Source of the DNA: Paludisphaera soli
GTDB taxonomy: Bacteria; Planctomycetota; Planctomycetia; Isosphaerales; Isosphaeraceae
Assembly (NCBI RefSeq): GCF_011064595.1
Contig: NZ_JAALJI010000003.1
Span: 1-64,000 of the forward strand
DNA length: 64,000 nucleotides
Direction of reading: 5' to 3'
Shown: positions 36,306 to 44,020 of the stretch, in pieces
Layout of the letters: every line of letters starts with the position of its first letter
Numbering within the stretch: the stretch's first letter is position 1
Made by a program: the position numbers and the translations under genes
The notes under the pieces: generated by a model
What the model was told of the DNA's origin: nothing
The model's database searches: none
What the model saw: only the letters and a program-made list of their open reading frames with translations

Positions 36306-37546
36306 ATCGCCTCGAATCCTGGATCCTTTGGACCTACGCCGGGATCATCCTGATCTGGCCGGTTCGCTGGGTCGTCCTCAAGATCGTCCTCGGCCGCACG
36401 CGCTTCCTGACGCCGGAATCCCCAAAGCTGGAGGGGACGGATCTGCCGCTCGTCTCCGCCGTGATCCCGGCGAAGGACGAAGAGGCGACGCTCGACGAAT
36501 GCCTGACTGCGGTGCGCGCCCAGGACTATCCGAACCTGGAGATCCTGGTGGTGGACGACCGGAGCGACGACGACACGCTCGCGATAGCCCGGCGCCACGC
36601 CGACGCCGACGAGCGGGTCCGGGTGCTCCAGAACGACCGCCTGCCGCCGGGATGGACCGGGAAGACCTACGTCCTGCACCGCCACGCCCCGATGGCGCGC
36701 GGCGAGTGGCTCTGGTTCCTCGACGCGGACACGAAGCATGAGCCGGCGTTCCTGCGAGTCATGCTCCGGTACGCGGGCGAGAACGATGCGGCGCTCGTGA
36801 GCCTCTTGCCCGAGTTGAAGTGCGAGACGTTCTGGGAACAAGTCATCCAGCCGCTCGCCGGTATCGTCCTGATGCAATCGTTCCCGCCTCGCGACATCAA
36901 CGACGACGCTTCTCCGCTGGCCTTCGCCAACGGCCAGTCGATCCTGGTCACCCGCAGGGCCTATGACGCGGCCGGAGGCCATCGAGCGGTACGCCACCGT
37001 TTCGTCGAGGACATCGGCCTGGCCGGCAAGGTGAAGGGACTGGGCCTTCCCATCAGGCTGGCGATCGCCAAGGGGCTTGTCTCGTGCCGGATGTACGCGT
37101 CGATCGGCCAGCTCGTGCGGGGCTGGAGCCGCATCCTCTACGACGCGCTCGACCGCAGTCCGCGACGGCTGATCCTGAAGCTGCTGGACCCGATCGTCTT
37201 CTGCCAGACCGGGCATGTCGCGCTGGTCGCGGCTTTGGCGTTGACGGCCGTCGGCCGAGGGGGGGCGTTCGCGTACTGGCTGCTGGGGCTTTCGCTGCTG
37301 CACCACGGCCTGATGTACGCGGTCTTCCGCATCATCTACAACGTGTCGGTCCCAGGCTCCCGGTACGTCGCGACGTTCCCGCTGGGCAACATTTTGACCG
37401 ATTACATCCTGATCAGGGCGATTCGGATGTGCTTCACGGGCAAGGTGGCCTGGCGAGGGACGAGCTACGACGCCAGCCTCTCCCGCACCGGCGACGACGC
37501 GGCCGACGCCGACGAGGCGGGCGAGCTGGAGGCGGCGAACCGTTGA
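36302..37546 (+). CDS. Membrane glycosyltransferase family 2, HpnB/CrtQ-like
   Basis: A 414-residue protein anchored by an N-terminal helix (residues 6-25). The GT2 domain has LPLVSAVIPAKDEEATLDEC, VVDDRSDDDT (first Asp pair) and the subgroup sequence LPPGWTGKTYVLH. WLWFLDADTK supplies the DxD metal site, and the acceptor region is RFVEDIGLAGKVKG. Two to three membrane helices close the protein. This subgroup includes HpnB-type enzymes of hopanoid and carotenoid glycosylation. Substrate is unknown here. Start ATG 36302 shares ATGA with the upstream gene stop, showing translational coupling. Confidence 0.88.
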   Translation: MNRLESWILWTYAGIILIWPVRWVVLKIVLGRTRFLTPESPKLEGTDLPLVSAVIPAKDEEATLDECLTAVRAQDYPNLEILVVDDRSDDDTLAIARRHADADERVRVLQNDRLPPGWTGKTYVLHRHAPMARGEWLWFLDADTKHEPAFLRVMLRYAGENDAALVSLLPELKCETFWEQVIQPLAGIVLMQSFPPRDINDDASPLAFANGQSILVTRRAYDAAGGHRAVRHRFVEDIGLAGKVKGLGLPIRLAIAKGLVSCRMYASIGQLVRGWSRILYDALDRSPRRLILKLLDPIVFCQTGHVALVAALALTAVGRGGAFAYWLLGLSLLHHGLMYAVFRIIYNVSVPGSRYVATFPLGNILTDYILIRAIRMCFTGKVAWRGTSYDASLSRTGDDAADADEAGELEAANR

Positions 37547-37553
37547 GGGGTCC

Positions 37554-38540
37554 TCAGGATTGCTGCTGCTGGCCCTGCTGCTGGCGGAAGTTCGACTGCG
37601 ACTGCATCTGGCTCATCCGGCCGCGGGGAGCCTGGCGGCCCGACTGGATCCAGGAGGCCGCGGACCAGGGTGCCTCCGAGCGTTCCGACCACTCGCCCCA
37701 ATCGGTCGGGACGCGGGAGATCGGCTCGACCTTGACCGCCACGCTGATCGATTCCTCAGCCCGGCCGCGATAGATCCCTCGGTTGGGCGGGACGTCGAGG
37801 TAGTCTCGCCCCAGGGCGATGCGGACGTAGTCGTCGTCGACGATGTGGCCGCGGGTCGGGTCGACGTCGACCCAGCCGTTGCGGCCGGCCCAGACCTGGC
37901 ACCAGGCGTGGGTGGCGATCTCGCCCGGCTCGTGGATGTAGCCGCTGACGTAGCGGGCCGCCAGGCCGAAGCCTCGGCATGCGCCGAGGAACAGGTGGGC
38001 GAAATCCTGGCAGACGCCGCGGCCCAGCGCCAGCGCCTCGCTCACGGGCGTCCGCGCCGAGGTCACCTTCTTCTCGTAGACCAGCCGCGCGCGGGTGGCG
38101 TCGGCGAGCTGCTGGACCGCGTCCAGGAGCGACCCGGAGGGCCTGGGGATCGCTTCGAGGAACGCCGACATCTCCGGGCTCTGATTCACGAGCTTGCTAG
38201 GGAGCCGGTACTCGAGGGCCTCGACGGCCTGGAACTCGTCGGCCTCGGGGTCGAAAGGGACCTCGGCGAGTCTGGGTTCGCCGGCCGCCCGGTGGGTGCG
38301 GACCACGCTCGTCGCGCGGATCAGCAATTCGCGATACGGCCGGTAGATGTTGAACAGGTCGACGCGGTTGAAGAAGCCGTCCTGGTAGACCGTCACCGGG
38401 GCCGAGGGGGTGATCCGTAGGCGATACCCCAGGCAGGTCTGATCTTCCTCGGACGGCGGGCCCATGCGGGCCTCGAAGACGGTCTCGGAGACGTCTTGCG
38501 TGTACGTCAGCTTGGTCTCGTGCTGGACTCGGAGCAGCAT
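37554..38540 (-). CDS. Transglutaminase-like cysteine protease domain protein
   Basis: A 328-residue soluble protein. The N-terminal region (residues 1-120) has the beta-rich transglut_N pattern beginning LLRVQHETKLTYTQDV. The catalytic part shows Cys177 in GVCQDFAH, His211 in EIATHAWCQVW and Asp225/227 in NGWVDVDPTRG. Such domains cleave or cross-link peptides. The tail is low complexity (QSQSNFRQQQGQQQQ). It belongs to the conserved trio with the alpha-E and ATP-grasp genes upstream. GGAGGGG precedes the ATG. Confidence 0.91.
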   Translation of the reverse strand: MLLRVQHETKLTYTQDVSETVFEARMGPPSEEDQTCLGYRLRITPSAPVTVYQDGFFNRVDLFNIYRPYRELLIRATSVVRTHRAAGEPRLAEVPFDPEADEFQAVEALEYRLPSKLVNQSPEMSAFLEAIPRPSGSLLDAVQQLADATRARLVYEKKVTSARTPVSEALALGRGVCQDFAHLFLGACRGFGLAARYVSGYIHEPGEIATHAWCQVWAGRNGWVDVDPTRGHIVDDDYVRIALGRDYLDVPPNRGIYRGRAEESISVAVKVEPISRVPTDWGEWSERSEAPWSAASWIQSGRQAPRGRMSQMQSQSNFRQQQGQQQQS

Positions 38541-38564
38541 GGCGGTTCGTCCCCTCCCATCCGT

Positions 38565-39518
38565 TCACATCAGGAAGAAGCAGCGCTGGATCTCGTCGCT
38601 GACGCGATGGCAGGTGACCTGGAGCGAGTCCAGGAACTTGAGCAGGCCGCGGTCGAAGATCTCGGCCACGTCGAGGTAGCGGAGATCGCTCTCGAGGCGG
38701 CCCAGGATCCGCTCCGCCTCGCAGCCGTAGGCGTCCTCGTCGCCGCCGGAGATCGACTCCAGCGACTCCTGGCAGCGGGCGGCGCTATAGCGGATGGAGC
38801 GTGGGAATTCGGAGTCGAGCACGAGGAAGCGGATCACCCCCTCGGGCTCGATCCGCTCGCGCTCGGATCGGAGGAACGGCCCGTGGGCGGAGCAACTCCT
38901 CAGGAGGCTCGTCCACCGCACGAGCTGCATCGGGGCCTCATGGTCCTCGACCTGCTGGGTCAGCACCGGGCACTTGGCGCGGAGGATCCGGCAGAGGACG
39001 TCGAGCCGTTCCAGATGACGGCCCAGCTCGAGGAAATGGTAGACCTCGTCGCGGGGCAGGGTGTTCTGGATCATGCCGTCGATGAGAAGGCACGAGTTCT
39101 TGATGGCGTTGAAGAGGCTCGACGGCCCTCGGACGAACTTGCGCTGCGCGCGGGTGCCGCCGAGGAACAAGTGGAGCCGGTTGACCTCGCTCCAGACGTC
39201 GACCCCGATCGCCTCCTGGGTGCCGCGGGCGTTCTCGCGGGCGCGGGAGATCATGCTGAGGATCGACTGGTGATTGGCGCGGTCGAAGGTCAGGAAGCGT
39301 AGGACGGCGTCCCGCGACGGCGCGCTGACGTCCATCGGGAAGTCGTCGCGGCAGGCGAGGATGGTGAGGGCGATCTCGACGGGAGCGAAGCCCTCGCCCG
39401 GGCCGATCTCCGAGTCGAGCTCGATGAACAGGCCGATGTCGAGCAGTCGGGCGACGTTCTCGGCGCGCTCGATGTAGCGGCCCATCCAGTACAGGCTCTC
39501 GGCGACGCGGCTGAGCAT
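38565..39518 (-). CDS. Alpha-E domain (DUF403) protein
   Basis: A 317-residue helical protein. It opens with MLSRVAESLYWMGRYIERAE, the alpha-E signature, and continues with DAVLRFLTFDRANHQSILS and GTQEAIGVDVWSEVNRL. Alpha-E proteins always travel with ATP-grasp and transglutaminase genes and are thought to hold the peptide-modification complex together; no enzymatic residues are known. Its ATG starts one base after the stop of the ATP-grasp gene, so translation is coupled, and it ends 24 bases before the transglutaminase gene. Confidence 0.92.
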   Translation of the reverse strand: MLSRVAESLYWMGRYIERAENVARLLDIGLFIELDSEIGPGEGFAPVEIALTILACRDDFPMDVSAPSRDAVLRFLTFDRANHQSILSMISRARENARGTQEAIGVDVWSEVNRLHLFLGGTRAQRKFVRGPSSLFNAIKNSCLLIDGMIQNTLPRDEVYHFLELGRHLERLDVLCRILRAKCPVLTQQVEDHEAPMQLVRWTSLLRSCSAHGPFLRSERERIEPEGVIRFLVLDSEFPRSIRYSAARCQESLESISGGDEDAYGCEAERILGRLESDLRYLDVAEIFDRGLLKFLDSLQVTCHRVSDEIQRCFFLM

Positions 39519-39519
39519 C

Positions 39520-41040
39520 TCAGGGCCCCTCCTCGGCGGCGGTCGGCCGCGTCGACGCGCGGCGGGCGTCGGCCGGCGACGTGCCCTGCAGGACCCAGGT
39601 GTCTTTCGTCCCCCCCCCTTGCGAGCTGTTGACGACCAGGCTCCCCTCGGGCAGGGCCACGCGAGTCAGGCCGCCGGGGAGCACGAAGACGTCCTCGCCG
39701 TAGAGGACGAACGGGCGGAGGTCGACGTGGCGGCCGTCGAGGTGGCCGTCGACGAAGGTCGGGTGTCGGCTCAGCTGGATCGTCGGCTGGGCAATGTAGC
39801 CGCGCGGGTTGTCCTCGACCTTGCGCCGGAACTCCTCGCGTTGCGCCTTCGTCGAGGCCGGGCCGATGAGCATCCCGTAGCCTCCCGACGCGTCGACCGC
39901 CTTCACCACCAGCGACTCCAGGTTCTCCAGGATGTGGCTGCGGTGCGACGGGACGAGCGGGCGGAAGGTCTCGACGTTGTTCAGGACGGGCTGCTCGTCG
40001 AGATAATACTTGATGATATCGGGGACGAATGGGTAGATCCCTTTGTCGTCCGCCACGCCCGTCCCGAGCGAGTTCGCCAGCCCGATGTTCCCCGCTCGAT
40101 AAGCCCCCATGAGCCCGGCGACGCCCAGGATGCTGTCGGGCCGGAAGGAGAGCGGGTCGAGGAAGTCGTCGTCGAGCCGACGGTAGATCACGTCGACGCG
40201 TTCGAGCCCTCGCGTCGTCCGCCGGAAGATCTGGCCGCGGTCGAGCACGAGGTCGCGGCCCTCGACGAGGTCCACGCCCATCTGGCGGGCGAGGAAGCTG
40301 TGCTCGTAATAGGCGGAGTTGTACATGCCGGGGGTGAGGACCACGACCGTGGGGTCGGAGCACCCGTCGGGCGCAATGTAGCGGAGCACCGAGAGCAGCT
40401 TGTCGGTGTAATCGTCGACCGGCCGGACGTTGTACTCTTCGAACAGGAAAGGAAAGATCTGCTTCATCACCTGGCGGTTCTTGAGGACGTAGCTGACGCC
40501 CGAGGGCGTGCGGCAGTTGTCCTCCAGCACCAGGTATTCGCCGTTCGCGTCGCGGATCAGGTCGATCCCGGAGACGTGGACGTAGATGTCCTTGGGGACC
40601 CTCAGACCCAGGCAGTCCCGCCGATATCCCGAGGCCCCGAAGATCAGCTCGGCGGGGACAACCCTGTCCTTGAGGATCGAACGATTGTGGTAGATGTCTC
40701 GTATGAACAAATTGAGGGCGCGGACGCGCTGCTTCAACCCCCGCTCGATCCGGTCCCACTCGGGTGCGGAGACCAGCCGAGGGATCGGGTCGAAGGGGAT
40801 GATCCGCTCCACCCCCTGATCGCGGCCGTAGACCGTGAACGTGATCCCCTGGTTGCGCATCGTGAGGTCGGCCACCTTATGGCGGCGTTCGATCTCGGCG
40901 GGCCCCAGGTCGATCAGTCGGTCGTGGAGCGGCGCGTAGTGCGGCCTGGGCGTCCGGTCCGATCCGAACATCTCGTCATAGGCCGCGAGGTTGTAGCCGC
41001 TGAACAAGGCAGCGCTTTCATCCGAGTGGGTCGCTTGCAT
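39520..41040 (-). CDS. Circularly permuted type 2 ATP-grasp (DUF404/DUF407) protein
   Basis: A 506-residue protein predicted to ligate amino acids or peptides to a carboxylate using ATP. Family marks are GYNLAAYDEMF near the start, RAYNL-type RVRALNLFIRDIYH, the sequence VLEDNCRTPSGVSYVL, DVIYRRLDDDFLDPLSF and SGGYGMLIGPAST in the nucleotide site. The final third has YIAQPTIQLSRHPTFVDGH. The gene leads the ATP-grasp/alpha-E/transglutaminase operon. I chose ATG 41040; an upstream frame from 41202 adds non-family residues. The ribosome site is not clear. Confidence 0.92.
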   Translation of the reverse strand: MQATHSDESAALFSGYNLAAYDEMFGSDRTPRPHYAPLHDRLIDLGPAEIERRHKVADLTMRNQGITFTVYGRDQGVERIIPFDPIPRLVSAPEWDRIERGLKQRVRALNLFIRDIYHNRSILKDRVVPAELIFGASGYRRDCLGLRVPKDIYVHVSGIDLIRDANGEYLVLEDNCRTPSGVSYVLKNRQVMKQIFPFLFEEYNVRPVDDYTDKLLSVLRYIAPDGCSDPTVVVLTPGMYNSAYYEHSFLARQMGVDLVEGRDLVLDRGQIFRRTTRGLERVDVIYRRLDDDFLDPLSFRPDSILGVAGLMGAYRAGNIGLANSLGTGVADDKGIYPFVPDIIKYYLDEQPVLNNVETFRPLVPSHRSHILENLESLVVKAVDASGGYGMLIGPASTKAQREEFRRKVEDNPRGYIAQPTIQLSRHPTFVDGHLDGRHVDLRPFVLYGEDVFVLPGGLTRVALPEGSLVVNSSQGGGTKDTWVLQGTSPADARRASTRPTAAEEGP

Positions 41041-41402
41041 GGGCAGCCATCGGCGGAGCGGGTGTGCGCAATATCGACAACCCCACGAACCGGGGCGCGT
41101 GGGAACGGGTCTCTGGCCGTGGGAGAGGTGTCGCGCGGGCGATTGTCGGCGGGCCGGACGTCGACGACGACCGGCCGGCGCCCAGCCGGGCCACCCACGC
41201 ATCCCCCTTGTAGCAAGAAAATCCCCCTCTGACCAGCCGGAAGCGGGGCGGCCCGATCCGACGACCCGGCCGCGCCGAAGCGTCGAGCGCGAATCTCGGA
41301 AAAAAGGCGAGCCCCCGATTCATTTCGTGGTCATGAGGTTAGAATCATGGTACGACCTCTCCAGCCGTCTCGGCGAGCGACCGTCGATCCTTCGGTGAAG
41401 CC
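41041..41402. other. Divergent intergenic region between the ATP-grasp trio and the five-gene envelope run
   Basis: A 362-base gap between divergent transcription units. The only defensible signal is the TAGAAT -10 box at 41340 for the rightward run. I see no RNA gene, and the translations on either strand are arginine-rich shadows. Confidence 0.4.
41340..41345 (+). promoter_or_regulatory. Candidate -10 box of the five-gene envelope run
   Basis: TAGAAT matches five of six -10 positions. The expected -35 area (GATTCA near 41317) is weak. Transcription would start near 41352, about 51 bases before the ATG at 41403. Confidence 0.35.
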
Positions 41403-43025
41403 ATGATCCCGACGATTCGAATCGCAACGCTCGCGACCGCCTGGTGCGCGATATCGATCCTGGCCGCGGTCGGGCCCCCGTCGGCCCGCGCCCAGCAGCA
41501 GGAGCCGGCCGTGTCGGCCGCTGTGCAATACCTGCGCAAGGCCTCCTCGGGGAAGCAGGTCGGCGAGACGGCCATGATCGCGCTGGGCCTCCTCAAAGCC
41601 GAGACGCCGGTCGACGACCCGGCCCTGGCCGCCTGCCTGGCGAAGATCCGCACCCGATTCGTCAGCGGCGGCTACACCCCCGAACGGTCGGGTGGGGCCG
41701 ACGTCTACGAGGCCGCCGCCGTGGCCCTCGCGCTCTCGAACGTGGATTCTTCCGGTCGCGGCAGCTTGCTGGAAACGGTGGGCTCCTATCTGATGCGGAA
41801 GCAGAAGCCCAACGGCAGCTGGGATTACGAAGGCCGACCCCACGGCGACACGTCGATCTCCCAGTACGCGGTCCTCGGCCTCTGGGAGTGCGAGAACAAC
41901 GGCGTCGAGGTCCCCCCCTCGGTCTGGGATCGCGCGGCGCAATGGTACATGTCGTCGCAAAGCTCGGCCGGGAGCTGGAACTACCATCGCGACGAGAACG
42001 AGGCCGAAACCGTCTCGATGACCGCGGCCGGCGTCGGCAGCCTGTTGATCTGCGGCCGCCAGCTGGACAGCTACCGAAGCTTCCAGAAGGGGCTGAACCC
42101 TCACCTGACCCCGGTGGACGACGGCGGCCCTCGCGGCGACTACAAGCCGGTTGCGACCGCCGCTCAGATCAACGCGGCGATCGCCCGCGGCCTGTCGTGG
42201 ATCGGCTCGCATTTCAGCACGGCGGACGCCAAGACCTTCGGCAAGTCCATGTACTACGGCCTCTACGGCATCGAGCGGATCGGGGGACTCGCCGACCGCC
42301 AGGCGATCGGCCGGATCGACTGGTTCGAGAAGGGTGCCGCGTACATCCGTTCCAACCAGAGGCCCGACGGCTCTTGGGGCTATCCCCCCTACTCGGACGA
42401 CGTGACGACGGTCTGGGCCGTACTCTTCCTGACGCGATCGACCAAGAAGTCGCTCGCGCGGGTGGATGCGAAGAAGCTCGGCTCCGGGACGCTCCTCGGC
42501 GGCCGTTACCTGCCGAACGACCTGACCACGATGACGGTCGCGGGCGGTCGGATCATCAGCCGGCCCATGAACGGCGCCGTCGAGGGGATGCTCGACGTGC
42601 TCGAGGACCCGCGGATCGCCGACGCCGAGACGGCCGTGGCGGGGATCCTCGACCGTTACCAGACGCAGGGCGCGGCGGCGCTGAAGCCCTTCAAGGACCG
42701 CTTCCGACGCATGCTCCGCTCCCGCGACCCCGGCCTGCGCGAGGTCGGCGCCTGGGCGCTCGGCCGCTCGGGCGACCTGGACGCCGCCCCCGACCTGATC
42801 GCCGCGCTCGAAGACGCCGACGAGCGGGTCGTCGCGTCGGCGAGGCAGGGCCTGCAGCTCATCGGGCGGAAGATCGACGGTCCCGGCCCCGAGCCCGGCG
42901 CGACGCCCGAGCAGAAGCGGGCCGCCGCCGAAGCCTGGCGGGGGTGGTACGAGAGCGTCCGCCCCCTGGACGCCTCGGCGATCGACGAGGCGGCCGCCGG
43001 CGCGACGGGGAGGGCCGGGCCTTGA
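41403..43025 (+). CDS. Exported squalene-cyclase-like barrel protein with HEAT repeats
   Basis: A 540-residue protein with a signal peptide (residues 1-30, ending ARA). The main domain is an alpha-alpha barrel with prenyltransferase/squalene-oxidase repeats, seen as three QXXXGSW-type motifs: QKPNGSWDYEG, SSAGSWNYHRD and QRPDGSWGYPPYS. Without the DxDD or DxD catalytic residues of true cyclases, it is probably a binding protein. Residues ~430-500 are HEAT-like (LRSRDPGLREVGAWALGRSG and LIAALEDADERVVASARQG), suited to protein contacts. It leads a five-gene run of envelope proteins and overlaps the next gene by four bases (TTGA). A second paralogous barrel begins the fusion at 60.8-63 kb. Confidence 0.82.
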   Translation: MIPTIRIATLATAWCAISILAAVGPPSARAQQQEPAVSAAVQYLRKASSGKQVGETAMIALGLLKAETPVDDPALAACLAKIRTRFVSGGYTPERSGGADVYEAAAVALALSNVDSSGRGSLLETVGSYLMRKQKPNGSWDYEGRPHGDTSISQYAVLGLWECENNGVEVPPSVWDRAAQWYMSSQSSAGSWNYHRDENEAETVSMTAAGVGSLLICGRQLDSYRSFQKGLNPHLTPVDDGGPRGDYKPVATAAQINAAIARGLSWIGSHFSTADAKTFGKSMYYGLYGIERIGGLADRQAIGRIDWFEKGAAYIRSNQRPDGSWGYPPYSDDVTTVWAVLFLTRSTKKSLARVDAKKLGSGTLLGGRYLPNDLTTMTVAGGRIISRPMNGAVEGMLDVLEDPRIADAETAVAGILDRYQTQGAAALKPFKDRFRRMLRSRDPGLREVGAWALGRSGDLDAAPDLIAALEDADERVVASARQGLQLIGRKIDGPGPEPGATPEQKRAAAEAWRGWYESVRPLDASAIDEAAAGATGRAGP

Positions 43026-43984
43026 GCGCGACCGCCCCCCATGTCGAATCCCCGAAGAGGCCTGCGGCGTCCCCGGCCCGAGACGTCCGCATCCTTGGCG
43101 AATCCCGGTACGATCGCGTCACGTCCTTCCTAATGGCCGTTGTCCTCGGTGCGATGCTGGTCGTCGGCTGGCTGGCCCTGATCTTCGTGACTAACCAGGA
43201 ATTCGCCTCGCGGGTCACGTCCCCGCTGCAGATCGTCGAGGTCTTCGGCGGCGGCGGCGGATCGCCCGACGGAGCGCCCGGCTCCACGGAGAAGATTGAC
43301 CTGGCCGGGGCGGACGCCGCGCCGCAGGCGTCGAACAACGAGGAGACGCCGGGCGAGTTCGAACAGCCTTCGGTCCAGTCGACCCCCGGGGCGATGCTCG
43401 ACGCCGCGCTCGAGGCCGGGCGCGACGTCGCCGAGGTGGACGTCGGCCCGGCCATGCCGAGCGGCGGGGCCGTCGCCAGCGGGCGTCGGGCCTCCAAGAT
43501 CGGCACCGGGGGCCCCGGCCTGGGCTTCGGCCCCGGCGACGGCGGCGTCAGCCGCGAGAACCGCTGGAGCATCCTCTATCCCGAAGGCCAGCGGCCCGAG
43601 GAGTACGCTCGCCAGCTCGACTCCCTCGGCGTCGAACTGGCCGTGGTCGGGGGGAAGGACCAGCTCGTGTACGCCTCCAACTTCTCCAGCCCGAATCCCA
43701 CCCGTCGCAATGGCGGCAGCGGCGGCGAAGGCCGGCTCTACTTCATCTGGGAAGGCCGGGCGAGGAAGGCGTCCGACCTCGTCCTGCTGCGAAAGGCGGG
43801 GATCGAGGTCGGCGAGGGGACCGTGTTCCAGTTCTATCCCGCCGGCATCGAGGAACGGCTCGCCGACCTGGAGATTCGCTACCGCGGGCGGTCGCCCGCA
43901 GAGATCCGAGTGACCCGGTTCGCGGTCGTCCCCAGGGGGGAAGGCTACGACTTCAAGGTGGTCGCCCAGGAGACCCTCCGATGA
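43022..43984 (+). CDS. Single-pass membrane protein of unknown function
   Basis: A 320-residue protein with one transmembrane segment (residues ~37-56, AVVLGAMLVVGWLALIFV), then a Gly-rich low-complexity region (VEVFGGGGGSPDGAPG) and a folded C-terminal domain (from RENRWSILYPEG to KVVAQETLR), likely outside the cytoplasm. YPEGQRPEEYARQLDSLGVE and LYFIWEGRARKASDLVLL are its clearest stretches; I do not recognise the family. The start is a TTG overlapping the stop of the barrel gene, since no in-frame ATG lies before the membrane helix. It lies 36 bases before the FHA gene. Confidence 0.66.
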   Translation: MSATAPHVESPKRPAASPARDVRILGESRYDRVTSFLMAVVLGAMLVVGWLALIFVTNQEFASRVTSPLQIVEVFGGGGGSPDGAPGSTEKIDLAGADAAPQASNNEETPGEFEQPSVQSTPGAMLDAALEAGRDVAEVDVGPAMPSGGAVASGRRASKIGTGGPGLGFGPGDGGVSRENRWSILYPEGQRPEEYARQLDSLGVELAVVGGKDQLVYASNFSSPNPTRRNGGSGGEGRLYFIWEGRARKASDLVLLRKAGIEVGEGTVFQFYPAGIEERLADLEIRYRGRSPAEIRVTRFAVVPRGEGYDFKVVAQETLR

Positions 43985-44020
43985 CCCTCGACCCCTCGCA
44001 CCGGAGCGCCCGGACGCCCC

